Positions 31,126-38,840 of a stretch of 42,141 nt of DNA are shown here, piece after piece. The stretch is from Rhodocyclaceae bacterium. Its GTDB lineage: Bacteria > Pseudomonadota > Gammaproteobacteria > Burkholderiales > Rhodocyclaceae. The notes beneath the pieces were generated by a model, which saw only the letters and a program-made list of their open reading frames with translations, was not told the origin of the DNA and ran no database searches. The DNA lies in assembly GCA_020445945.1 (NCBI GenBank), contig JAGRFQ010000072.1:1-42141 (forward strand), written 5' to 3'. Within the stretch, counting starts at the first letter, position 1. Each line of letters starts with the position of its first letter. The position numbers and the translations under genes were made by a program.

Positions 31126-31721
31126 TTGCGAACCAACTACGTGCTCATCGATTACGAGAACGTGCAGCCAGAAGCGATGGCGGTGCTCAACAAGGAGCAT
31201 TTCAAAGTCATCGTTTTTGTCGGTGCCAACCAAGCAAAAGTCACCTTCGAGGTCGCATCTATTCTTCAGCAGATGGGGAGCGGGCTGAGTACATAAAGAT
31301 TTCTGGCAATGGTTCAAATGCTCTCGATTTTCATATTGCGTACTACATTGGAGCTTTAGCAAGCAAAGAGCCCGACGCTTACTTCCACATCGTGTCAAAA
31401 GATACGGGTTTTGACCCGCTGATCACGCACCTGAAGTCCAGAAAAATATTTGCGTGTCGCTCAAAGGATGTGACCGACATCCCCATCGTTAAAGCTTCAA
31501 ACTCAAAAACACCGAGCGAAAAAATTGCTGTTATCGTTGCCGACCTCAAGCGCAGAGGCGCATCGAAGCCTCGTGCGATCAAGACGCTCACCAGCACCAT
31601 CAACTCAATGTTTCAAAAACAACTCCCCGAACAGGAACTACAGTCGTTGCTGAATGAGCTAAAAGAGCAAGGGCTGATCACTGTCGCGGGCACAAAGGTC
31701 TCATATGCGTTCCCCGCCTGA
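31126..31721 (+). pseudogene. NYN/PIN-like nuclease-domain protein, frameshifted
   Basis: The 5' part starts at TTG 31126 after GGGGG and reads RTNYVLIDYENVQPEAMAVL, with the early Asp of NYN/PIN nucleases, then stops at TAA 31294-31296. The frame resumes one base off: from about 31287 it reads EYIKISGNGSNALDFHIAYYIG and then HIVSKDTGFDPLITHLKS (acidic metal-binding residues), and runs to 31721. Insertion of a single C near 31280 (AGC-CGG-GCT) would restore one 198-residue frame. The C-terminal part (KTPSEKIAVIVADLKRRGASK onward) resembles a helical RNA- or DNA-binding tail. Local GC is lower than the flanks, suggesting transfer. Whether the break is a true mutation or a sequencing error is open. 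Confidence 0.82.
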
Positions 31722-31833
31722 TACTTCTAACTTTGCAGTCGAGCGGGACAGCCACAAGATGCGCTTGTGGTTCCCTACGCTTCACTCCGGCTGCCCATCA
31801 CTTCCGCGTTCGACGGCCTCAACCGCATAGAAA

Positions 31834-31862
31834 AAGCCCCAAACCATGATGGAATGGGGCTT
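31834..31862. terminator. Terminator-like hairpin between the NYN gene and the next gene
   Basis: AAGCCCCA (31834-31841) and TGGGGCTT (31855-31862) form an 8-bp stem with A-rich and T-containing flanks. It lies between convergent genes and can serve either. A second, smaller hairpin CCACAAG-N5-CTTGTGG lies at 31752-31770. Confidence 0.75.
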
Positions 31863-31939
31863 CTACCTACCTGAAAAAACAACACGCTTCCAGAGCGCGC
31901 CGCGCCAATCGCGGGTTTTTGATTGAACCCAGCGCTCCT

Positions 31940-32257
31940 TCAGCCGACCACGAAAGCCTCGACGTCAACCTTCAGCACGGGCCGGTCGAGCGATACCGCG
32001 ACCACGGCGGCGAACTGGTGCGCCCAGTCGCCGGCGGCCTTGAAGCGCGCTTCGCCGCCGTATTTGGCGACGTTGAGAATCATGTCGAGCACTAGCACCT
32101 TGCCCATCGGGTTGGTCGGTGTGCACTCCAGGTCTTCGAATTCGCGCGCCAGCCAGGCGCGTGCGGTGCTTTTGTCCATGCCGGCCTTGTCTGCCGGGTG
32201 AACCATGAATTCATACTCGTTCTGCTTTCCGAACGACACGAGCACTTGTTGCGACAT
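31940..32257 (-). CDS. Small conserved hypothetical protein
   Basis: A 105-residue protein starting MSQQVLVSFGKQNEYEFMVH with no signal peptide or membrane segment. The centre (KSTARAWLAREFEDLECTPT) looks helical and the C-terminal half (FKAAGDWAHQFAAVVAVSLDRPVLKVDVEAFVVG) beta-alpha. No family was recognised. Codon use and composition match the neighbours, and the length of a full open frame with a good fit argues for a real gene. It is divergent from thrH. Confidence 0.65.
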   Translation of the reverse strand: MSQQVLVSFGKQNEYEFMVHPADKAGMDKSTARAWLAREFEDLECTPTNPMGKVLVLDMILNVAKYGGEARFKAAGDWAHQFAAVVAVSLDRPVLKVDVEAFVVG

Positions 32258-32438
32258 GGTGGATGGCCTCCTCGCCGATGTTGTTATGACGCATTGTGGG
32301 CGCTGCAGTGGTGTGGATCAAGCGCCCGTACGTTTGCGTATGTTAGCAGCGATCGGGCCGGTGCGGGGCCCGGTGCAATGTCGACGACGCGCGGGGCGCC
32401 AAGTGGTCTTGATCACGAATCTGCGGCGCCGCACCTGC

Positions 32439-32444
32439 TAGAAT
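32439..32444 (+). promoter_or_regulatory. Candidate -10 element for thrH
   Basis: TAGAAT at 32439-32444 lies 37 bases before the thrH GTG start. No convincing -35 is found at normal spacing, so the call rests on the -10 match and position. Confidence 0.4.
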
Positions 32445-32480
32445 GCCGGCATTTCCCCCACCACCCACAAGGCCTTTCCC

Positions 32481-33089
32481 GTGCAACTCGTCTGTCTCGA
32501 TCTCGAAGGCGTGCTGATCCCCGAAATCTGGGTTGAATTCGCTGCCGTTACCGGTATTGACGCGCTCCGCCGCACCACCCGCGACGAGCCGAACTACGAC
32601 ACCTTGATGCAGTACCGGCTCGATGTGCTGCGCGCGCACAAGATGGGGCTGCCGGACATCCAGAAGGTGATCGGCACGCTCAGCCCGCTGCCCGGGGCGA
32701 AGGCGTTTCTCGACGCGTTGCGCGAGCGCTTCCAGGTCATCATCCTGTCGGACACCTTCTACGAATTCGCCAAGCCGTTGATGGACCAGCTCGACCGGCC
32801 GACATTGTTCTGCCACAGGCTCGAAGCCGACGCCGATGGTTTCCTCGTCAACTACCATCTGCGCATGCCCAACCAGAAGCAGGAGGCGGTGCGGCGCTTC
32901 AAGGAAATCAACTTCAAGGTGATTGCCGCGGGCGATTCCTACAACGACACCACCATGCTCGGCGAAGCCCACGCCGGCATCCTGTTCAGCCCGCCGGACA
33001 ACGTGGTGCGCGAGTTTCCGCAGTATCCGGTGACGCGCGACTACGATGCGCTGATGCGCGAAATCCTCGCGGCCTCCGCGCGCATCTGA
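32481..33089 (+). CDS. thrH: Phosphoserine phosphatase / homoserine phosphotransferase ThrH
   Basis: A 202-residue HAD-superfamily enzyme of the ThrH family, which dephosphorylates phosphoserine and can pass the phosphate to homoserine. Motif I is CLDLEGVLIPE with nucleophile Asp7 and Glu9 where most HAD enzymes have Asp, a ThrH trait. Motif II is ILSDTFYEF and motif IV is AAGDSYNDTTML. A GTG start at 32481 is chosen because conserved sequence begins there. purU follows 16 bases after the stop, so serine and one-carbon metabolism may be linked in one transcript. Confidence 0.93.
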   Translation: MQLVCLDLEGVLIPEIWVEFAAVTGIDALRRTTRDEPNYDTLMQYRLDVLRAHKMGLPDIQKVIGTLSPLPGAKAFLDALRERFQVIILSDTFYEFAKPLMDQLDRPTLFCHRLEADADGFLVNYHLRMPNQKQEAVRRFKEINFKVIAAGDSYNDTTMLGEAHAGILFSPPDNVVREFPQYPVTRDYDALMREILAASARI

Positions 33090-33105
33090 GCCCTCGGAGC
33101 ATCGC

Positions 33106-33981
33106 ATGCACCGCCAGCGCTTCTTCACCCTGTCGGCCTCCTGCCCCGACCGCGTGGGCATCGTGGCCAAGGTCTCGAGCTTCATCGCCGAATTGTCGGG
33201 CTGGATTCTCGAGACCTCGCTGCATGCCGAGCCGCCGCGCGAGGGGGAAGCGGTCGGGCGGTATTTCATGCGCTTCGAGATTCGCGCCGATTCGATCCCC
33301 TTCCATCTGGCCGAGTTCCGCACGCGCTTCGCGCCGCTCGCCGAAGCGCTGGAAATGGACTGGAAGATCACCGACTCGGCGGTCAAGAAACGCGTCGTGG
33401 TGCTGGTCTCCAGGCAGGAGCATTGTCTGTACGACCTGCTCTCGCGATGGCAAAGCAAGGAACTCGACATCGAGATTCCGTGCGTCATCTCCAACCATGC
33501 CGATCTGCGCGGCTTCGTCGAATGGCACGGCATCCCGTTCCACCACGTGCCGGTCGGCGCCGACACCAAGACCGCGGCCTACGCCGAAGTGCAGCGCATC
33601 TTCGAAGAAGTGCGCGGCGACACCATGGTGCTGGCGCGCTACATGCAGATCCTCTCGCCCGCGCTGTGCGCCGCCTATCCGGGCCGGATCATCAACATCC
33701 ACCACAGCTTCCTGCCCAGCTTCGTCGGCGCCAAGCCCTACCATCAGGCGTGGGAAAAGGGCGTCAAACTCATCGGCGCGACCTGCCACTACGTGACCGA
33801 GGACCTCGACCAGGGCCCCATCATTGAGCAGGACGTGATCCGCATCGACCACTCCGACGCAGTCGAAGACATGGTCCGTTACGGCAAGGACATCGAGAAG
33901 ACCGTGCTCGCCCGCGGCCTGCGCTACCACCTCGAGGATCGGGTGCTGGTGCATGGCCGCAAGACCATCGTGTTTCGCTGA
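33106..33981 (+). CDS. purU: Formyltetrahydrofolate deformylase
   Basis: A 291-residue enzyme that hydrolyses 10-formyltetrahydrofolate to formate and tetrahydrofolate. An N-terminal ACT-type regulatory domain (about 5-85, FFTLSASCPDRVGIVAKVSSF) precedes the formyltransferase domain. Catalytic residues are Asn197 and His199 (INIHHSFLPSF) and Asp235 (TEDLDQGPII). Length is normal. It follows thrH closely. It supplies formate for PurT in some bacteria and balances the folate pool. Confidence 0.95.
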   Translation: MHRQRFFTLSASCPDRVGIVAKVSSFIAELSGWILETSLHAEPPREGEAVGRYFMRFEIRADSIPFHLAEFRTRFAPLAEALEMDWKITDSAVKKRVVVLVSRQEHCLYDLLSRWQSKELDIEIPCVISNHADLRGFVEWHGIPFHHVPVGADTKTAAYAEVQRIFEEVRGDTMVLARYMQILSPALCAAYPGRIINIHHSFLPSFVGAKPYHQAWEKGVKLIGATCHYVTEDLDQGPIIEQDVIRIDHSDAVEDMVRYGKDIEKTVLARGLRYHLEDRVLVHGRKTIVFR

Positions 33982-34110
33982 CGTCCTCCCCCGGCGGACC
34001 ACTTTTTCTGCCGCGCAACGCATCCGGACCCGCTGAACGCCGCCGCGCGCTGCGCGATTGAACTTGCTCCCGCGCCGACCCTCAAACGCCCCACGACTGT
34101 CGCGGGGCAC

Positions 34111-35199
34111 ATGTCCATGTTCGTTCAACTCGGTCTTTTCCTGGCGGGCCTGGCCTGCCTCATTGCCGGCGCCGAGGCGCTGGTGCGTGGCGCCTCGCGC
34201 ATGGCGCTGTCGCTGGGCATCTCGCCGCTGGTGATCGGCCTCACCGTGGTGGCCTTCGGCACCAGCGCGCCGGAGGTGGCGGTGTCGGTGGGCGCCGCGC
34301 TCGACGGCAAGCCCGATCTGGCCATCGGCAACGTGGTGGGCAGTAACATCGCCAATGTGTTGCTGATTCTGGGCATCTCGGCGCTCATCGCGCCGCTGGC
34401 GGTGTCGGAGCAGATCATCCGTCAGGAGGTGCCGATCATGATCGGCATCTCGGCGCTGCTCGTCGCGCTGGCGCTCGACGGCACGCTCGGCCCCGTGGAG
34501 GCCGGCATCCTGCTGGCGCTGGCGGTGGTCTATACGGTGTTCCTCATCGTGCAGGCACGCCGCGGTTCGGCCAGGGCGCAGGAAGAAGCCCTGCATGAGC
34601 TGCCCGAGACGGCCGCCTGGGATGCCTCGCCCCTGATGCAGGGGCTGCTGGTGCTGGGCGGGCTCGGCCTGCTGGTGCTCGGCGCGGACTGGCTGGTGGG
34701 CGCCGCCACGCACTTTGCGCGGGCGCTGGGGGTGAGCGACCTGGTGATCGGCCTCACCATCGTCGCCGTGGGTACCTCGATGCCCGAGATTGCCACCTCG
34801 ATCATGGCCGCGCTGCGCGGCGAGCGCGACATTGCCGTGGGCAACGTGGTGGGCAGCAACATCTTCAACATTCTCGGCTGCCTCGGCGCCGCCGGCCTGG
34901 TGTCGACCGGCGGCTTGCCGGTGCCCGAGGCGGCGCGCAGCTTCGACCTGTGGGTGATGCTCGCGGTGGCCTTTGCCTGCCTGCCGGTGTTCCTTACCGG
35001 GCGCGAGATCGCGCGCTGGGAGGGGGTGGTGTTTCTGGGCTATTACGCGGCCTACACGCTCTACCTGGTGCTCGCCGCGCAGGCACATGCGGCGCTGCCG
35101 GCCTTCTCCTCGGCCATGCTCGGCTTCGTCGTGCCGCTCACCGTGCTGACCCTGGCGGTCAGCCTGTGGCGGCACCGGCAGCGCACTACGATTGTTTGA
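34111..35199 (+). CDS. Calcium/sodium antiporter, YrbG-type
   Basis: A 362-residue inner-membrane exchanger of the CaCA family, with about 10 membrane helices. The two alpha-repeats, which bind the cations, are visible: FGTSAPEVAVSV with GNVVGSNIANVLLILG (about 50-90), and VGTSMPEIATSI with GNVVGSNIFNILG (about 220-255). A loop rich in charged residues separates the halves. Sodium/calcium exchange is inferred from family only. It appears to be a single gene, 129 bases after purU; no terminator was identified in that gap. Confidence 0.92.
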   Translation: MSMFVQLGLFLAGLACLIAGAEALVRGASRMALSLGISPLVIGLTVVAFGTSAPEVAVSVGAALDGKPDLAIGNVVGSNIANVLLILGISALIAPLAVSEQIIRQEVPIMIGISALLVALALDGTLGPVEAGILLALAVVYTVFLIVQARRGSARAQEEALHELPETAAWDASPLMQGLLVLGGLGLLVLGADWLVGAATHFARALGVSDLVIGLTIVAVGTSMPEIATSIMAALRGERDIAVGNVVGSNIFNILGCLGAAGLVSTGGLPVPEAARSFDLWVMLAVAFACLPVFLTGREIARWEGVVFLGYYAAYTLYLVLAAQAHAALPAFSSAMLGFVVPLTVLTLAVSLWRHRQRTTIV

Positions 35200-35336
35200 G
35201 GGCGTGCCTGCCCGCACGATTCACGGGCCGGATCGGTGCGACCAGCGGATCGACGGGGCACGCCGTCTCATAAAGAGGCCTTATATTCTCCAAGGCTGAC
35301 ATAAAAATGCTTTATAAGTAATCGCTTGTTCTGCTG

Positions 35337-35368
35337 GGTTGGATGTGTCAAATTTGCGCCATCCAACC
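35337..35368 (+). promoter_or_regulatory. Leader hairpin before the CsgG/LpoB operon
   Basis: GGTTGGATG (35337-35345) and CATCCAACC (35360-35368) are a perfect 9-bp inverted repeat with a 14-base loop, 17 bases before the GTG start of the first gene. The surrounding 35270-35330 is unusually AT-rich and should hold the promoter (TATATT at 35282 or TATAAG at 35313 are -10 candidates without a good -35). The hairpin may be an operator or a 5'UTR structure that affects translation. Confidence 0.55.
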
Positions 35369-35385
35369 AACATAGAGAGATTGCC

Positions 35386-36291
35386 GTGCTGTCCGGTACG
35401 CGCTCACGCGTCGCAGGCATCGTGCTTGCCATTGTCATGTTGCTGCCGCCTGCAGTTGGTGCTGAAGACACCCAGCCGGCGGTTGCCATCAAAGCCCCGA
35501 AGGTGAGCGAAAAAGTCAGCACCGCGGCGCAGCGTCATCTCAATATCGAACGCTTGTGGGCCGAGCTCGAATCTTCTTTTCGCGCCACGCGCAAGCTGCG
35601 GGTGCTGAGCCGCGACAAGGAGGTGATTGCCGACCTGCGCGAGGAGCAGAAATTCGCCGAGTCCGATCTGGCCAAGGGCGACGCGGCGGCCACCGGCGAG
35701 ATGAGCAACGCGCACTATCTGGTGCTGCCCAAGGTGCAGGACTTCAAGTTCTCGCGCTGGGCTGCGCCGCTGCCCAACTTCGACAGCAAGTATCGACGCC
35801 AGGACTCGGGCCTGCTGCAGCTCACCGTACAGATGGTCGACACCACCAGCGGGCAGGTCAAGGCGACATTTGATCTGTCCAGCAAGTTCGCCACCGGGGC
35901 GCAGATCGTCAATAGCCGCGGCGGCTCGCCCAGCAGCGCGCATTTCACCAAGATGGCCAAAGACGTTGCCGCGCAGCTGGCCGACCAGTTTGTGGCGGCG
36001 GTTTTTCCGATGAAGGTGGTCAAGCGCACGCGCGGCGATCAGGTCATCATCAATCGCGGCAAGGACGGCGGCGTGCACATGGGTGAGACGCTTGAGGTGT
36101 TCTTTGCCGGGGAAGAGCTGATCGATCCGGATACCGGCAAATCGCTGGGTTCGAGCGAAGAGCTGGTCGGCACGGTGAAGGTGGTTCGCATCAACCCCAA
36201 AGTGACCTACGCCAAGATCGTGTCCGAGATCGATCCACTCAACGGGCCGATCAACAGCGGCGATATCGTGCGGCGGCCACAGAAAAAATAA
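35386..36291 (+). CDS. CsgG-like exported protein, first gene of the operon
   Basis: A 301-residue secreted protein. A GTG start at 35386 after AGAGAG gives a signal peptide ending in VGA-ED, with no lipobox. The CsgG/LpoB-like domain is at about 40-200, marked by RKLRVLSRDKEVIADLREEQ and AHYLVLPKVQDF. A second beta-rich segment (about 206-295) shows VVKRTRGDQVIINRGKDGG, LEVFF and LIDPDTGKSLGSSEELVG, which resembles the FlgT C-terminal domain. It is followed 60 bases later by a three-unit relative. Curli or penicillin-binding-protein activation are only hints from the fold; no curli gene is seen. Confidence 0.82.
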   Translation: MLSGTRSRVAGIVLAIVMLLPPAVGAEDTQPAVAIKAPKVSEKVSTAAQRHLNIERLWAELESSFRATRKLRVLSRDKEVIADLREEQKFAESDLAKGDAAATGEMSNAHYLVLPKVQDFKFSRWAAPLPNFDSKYRRQDSGLLQLTVQMVDTTSGQVKATFDLSSKFATGAQIVNSRGGSPSSAHFTKMAKDVAAQLADQFVAAVFPMKVVKRTRGDQVIINRGKDGGVHMGETLEVFFAGEELIDPDTGKSLGSSEELVGTVKVVRINPKVTYAKIVSEIDPLNGPINSGDIVRRPQKK

Positions 36292-36351
36292 GCCTTTCGC
36301 TCACCGGCGTTTTCCACTCAAGCGGTGCCCGCGCACCGGAAGGTCTCACCC

Positions 36352-38829
36352 ATGCGACTGAAGCAGGCGATTTGTTTTGTTGCGATGCTGGCGTTTGCGG
36401 CGATTGCGGGGGCTGCCCCGGCAGCGCTCAAGGTGGCCGACAACCAAGTGCGGATCGCGGTGATGGGGCAGGACGATTTTCACCCCGACCGGGCGGTGCC
36501 CGGCAATGTGCGCTCGCTGCCCGACGACCTTGCCGCGCGGGTGATCGAGCACCTCAGCGCCACCCGGCGGTTTTCGGTGGTCGAGCGCACGGCCTTGCGC
36601 CGTGTGGTGCGCGAGCAGCAATTCGGCCAGTCGCGCTCGGCGAGCGACCTCGACAAGGTGATCGAGGAGACGGTCGACAACCTGCCGGAGGTCAATGGCT
36701 GGACCGTGGCCACCGCCGCCAGCGCCGCCAACTTCAACGACACGCTCAAGGAATTCCAGCAACTGGGCAGCACGGTGGGGGCGGACTACATCGTCTACGC
36801 GGTGCTTGAGCAGCATCGCGCCTCGTCCAAAAGCACCACCGTGCCCTTCAGCGACAGCGGGCGCAGCACGCAAACCCGGCAGGTCGACGCGCGTTTGCGC
36901 CTGCGCGTGATCGAAAGCAAGCGCGGGCGCATTGTCGGCGCCGACAGCCTGCGTACGCGGATCAGCGAAACCGTCTTCACCGGGCGCGAAGCGCGCAATG
37001 ACGCGTACGCGATGTTCGACCACCTCGGCAAGGCGGCGGCGCTGAGCGTGCTCGACATCGTGTTTCCCGCGCGGGTGGTGTCGCGCAATCCGTGGGTGGT
37101 CAATCGCGGCAGCAACGAGCAGATCGCGGTCGGCGATCGCTTCGAGATCGTGCGCGAGGGCAAGACCATCAAGGACGACGCCGGCATCGTCATCGGCAAG
37201 CTGCGCAGCCCGGTGGGCGTCGCCCAGGTGGCGCAGGTGCAGCCCACGCTGGCGGTGCTGACCCCGGTGTCGGGCGATTTTTCGGTCGACGATCTGGCGC
37301 TGCGCGTGCGTGACGCCGCGGCAGCGCCGAGCGCGCCGCGCACCAGCGCGCTCCCGGTGAAGGGCGGTCCGGCGGTAACGGCGGGGCGGCCCAAACTGGC
37401 GGTCGGTCTGGTCAAGGTCAGGTCTACCGCGACCACCGGCATCGACGCCAACCGCCACATCCCGGCCTTTACCGACACCTTGATTTCGCGCCTCGCCCAG
37501 ACCCGGCGCTTTCAGCTTATCGACCGGCAGGAAGTCGACCAGTTGATGGACGAGCAGCTTGCGCAGGCGATGGCCGAGAATCGCGACCTGCCCTCGTCGA
37601 TGGGCACATTGGCGGGCGCCGATTACGTCGTGATCGGCAGCATCGCCAATTTCAGCATCGAGCAGGTGCGCATGCAGCTGCCGGGCTCGAACCGCGTTAT
37701 CGTCACGCACCAGGGGCGGGTCGAGGGCAATATGCGCATCGTCGATGCACGCAGCGGCGAGGTCCTCGATTCGCGCAAGGTCGCAATCCGCGAAGAGCTG
37801 GCCGACCCCGCCGGCGAAGCGCAGCTGATCAGCCAGCTGGCCGATGCCTACGCTGACCAGACCACGGTCAACCTGATGAATGCGATCTTCCCGATCAAGG
37901 TCGCCGCGGTGGTCTCCGGGGTGGCCTACATCAACCGCGGCAGCGATGGCGGCTTGTCGGCGGGCGAGGTGTTGCTGGCGGTGCGGCCGGGGCAGGCGGT
38001 GGTCGACCCCGATACCGGCGTGCAACTCGGCGTGGCGGAGACCGAGCTGGGCATGCTGACGCTGGCGGAGGTGGAAGACGCGCGCGCCAAGGCGCCAGTC
38101 GGCACGCTGGCCTTGCAGACCGGCGACATCCTCAAGCGCCGCGAGGCCCGCGGGCAACGCAGCGCCGTAGCGCAGCGCGGCATGCCGGTGCGCAGCGGCG
38201 GTACCGCGGGGCAGGCCGACGGCGTGCCGCTGACGCTGGCCGTGGGCCAGATCCGGCTCAATCCGCAGGGCCGCAACCACGCGCTGCGCGGCGCCAATCT
38301 CGCGCGGGTGACCAACGATCTGATGGTCAAGCTGTCGCAGTTTCCCGAGTTCGACATCATGGAGCGTGCCGACATCGATCAGGTGATCGACGAGAAGGCC
38401 TTCACAGGCATGGCGCAGGGGCGCTCGATTCCCGCGGCGATGCGCGAACTGGAGGGTGCCGACTACGTGGTGATCGCCACCATCGACGACTTCCTGATCC
38501 GCACCGAGCACAAGAAAGTGCCCTACACCGACGAGGTCCAGACCCGCCATTTCGGCACGGTGGAATCGACGCTGCGGATGGTGGATGCGCACACCAGCAA
38601 GCTGGTCGGCGCCGAAAAAATCCGCCTGAGCGAGCGCATCCGCGATGCCGCCGACAACGCGGTGGCAGTGTCCGATCTGCTCGATCTGTATTCGTCCGAG
38701 CTGGTGCACCGGATCAGCGAAAATCTCAAGGCCCGGCGTGCCGGCGAGGACACCCGTCCGACCCGTGCGGTGCTCGACGCGGAGCGTCCGAAGCCGGTCC
38801 GGCCTGCGGTCCGGCAGCCGAATTTCTGA
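36352..38829 (+). CDS. Exported protein with three tandem CsgG-like units
   Basis: An 825-residue periplasmic or outer-membrane protein with a type I signal peptide (cleavage near AGA-A at 20-22). Three CsgG/LpoB-like units repeat. The key helix recurs as RRFSVVERTALRRVVREQ (72), RRFQLIDRQEVDQLMDEQ (386) and PEFDIMERADIDQVIDEK (665). The strand that follows recurs as GADYIVYA (143), GADYVVIGS (422) and GADYVVIAT (702). Units 1 and 2 are each followed by a FlgT-C-like segment with NRG and G-rich turns (about 239-305 and 513-595); unit 3 has none. The C-terminus is a Pro/Arg-rich tail. ATG 36352 was chosen over 36325 because it begins a proper signal peptide. Triple-unit proteins of this type were not recognised from known families. 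Confidence 0.82.
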   Translation: MRLKQAICFVAMLAFAAIAGAAPAALKVADNQVRIAVMGQDDFHPDRAVPGNVRSLPDDLAARVIEHLSATRRFSVVERTALRRVVREQQFGQSRSASDLDKVIEETVDNLPEVNGWTVATAASAANFNDTLKEFQQLGSTVGADYIVYAVLEQHRASSKSTTVPFSDSGRSTQTRQVDARLRLRVIESKRGRIVGADSLRTRISETVFTGREARNDAYAMFDHLGKAAALSVLDIVFPARVVSRNPWVVNRGSNEQIAVGDRFEIVREGKTIKDDAGIVIGKLRSPVGVAQVAQVQPTLAVLTPVSGDFSVDDLALRVRDAAAAPSAPRTSALPVKGGPAVTAGRPKLAVGLVKVRSTATTGIDANRHIPAFTDTLISRLAQTRRFQLIDRQEVDQLMDEQLAQAMAENRDLPSSMGTLAGADYVVIGSIANFSIEQVRMQLPGSNRVIVTHQGRVEGNMRIVDARSGEVLDSRKVAIREELADPAGEAQLISQLADAYADQTTVNLMNAIFPIKVAAVVSGVAYINRGSDGGLSAGEVLLAVRPGQAVVDPDTGVQLGVAETELGMLTLAEVEDARAKAPVGTLALQTGDILKRREARGQRSAVAQRGMPVRSGGTAGQADGVPLTLAVGQIRLNPQGRNHALRGANLARVTNDLMVKLSQFPEFDIMERADIDQVIDEKAFTGMAQGRSIPAAMRELEGADYVVIATIDDFLIRTEHKKVPYTDEVQTRHFGTVESTLRMVDAHTSKLVGAEKIRLSERIRDAADNAVAVSDLLDLYSSELVHRISENLKARRAGEDTRPTRAVLDAERPKPVRPAVRQPNF

Positions 38830-38840
38830 GGAGTGAAGAA

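Noticed and set aside
35404-36078. Minus-strand frame opposite the first CsgG-like gene
   Set aside because: No start context or domain; the plus-strand gene has a signal peptide and family motifs.
36346-38709. Minus-strand 787-residue open frame
   Set aside because: Antisense to the triple CsgG-like gene; His/Arg/Asp-rich shadow.
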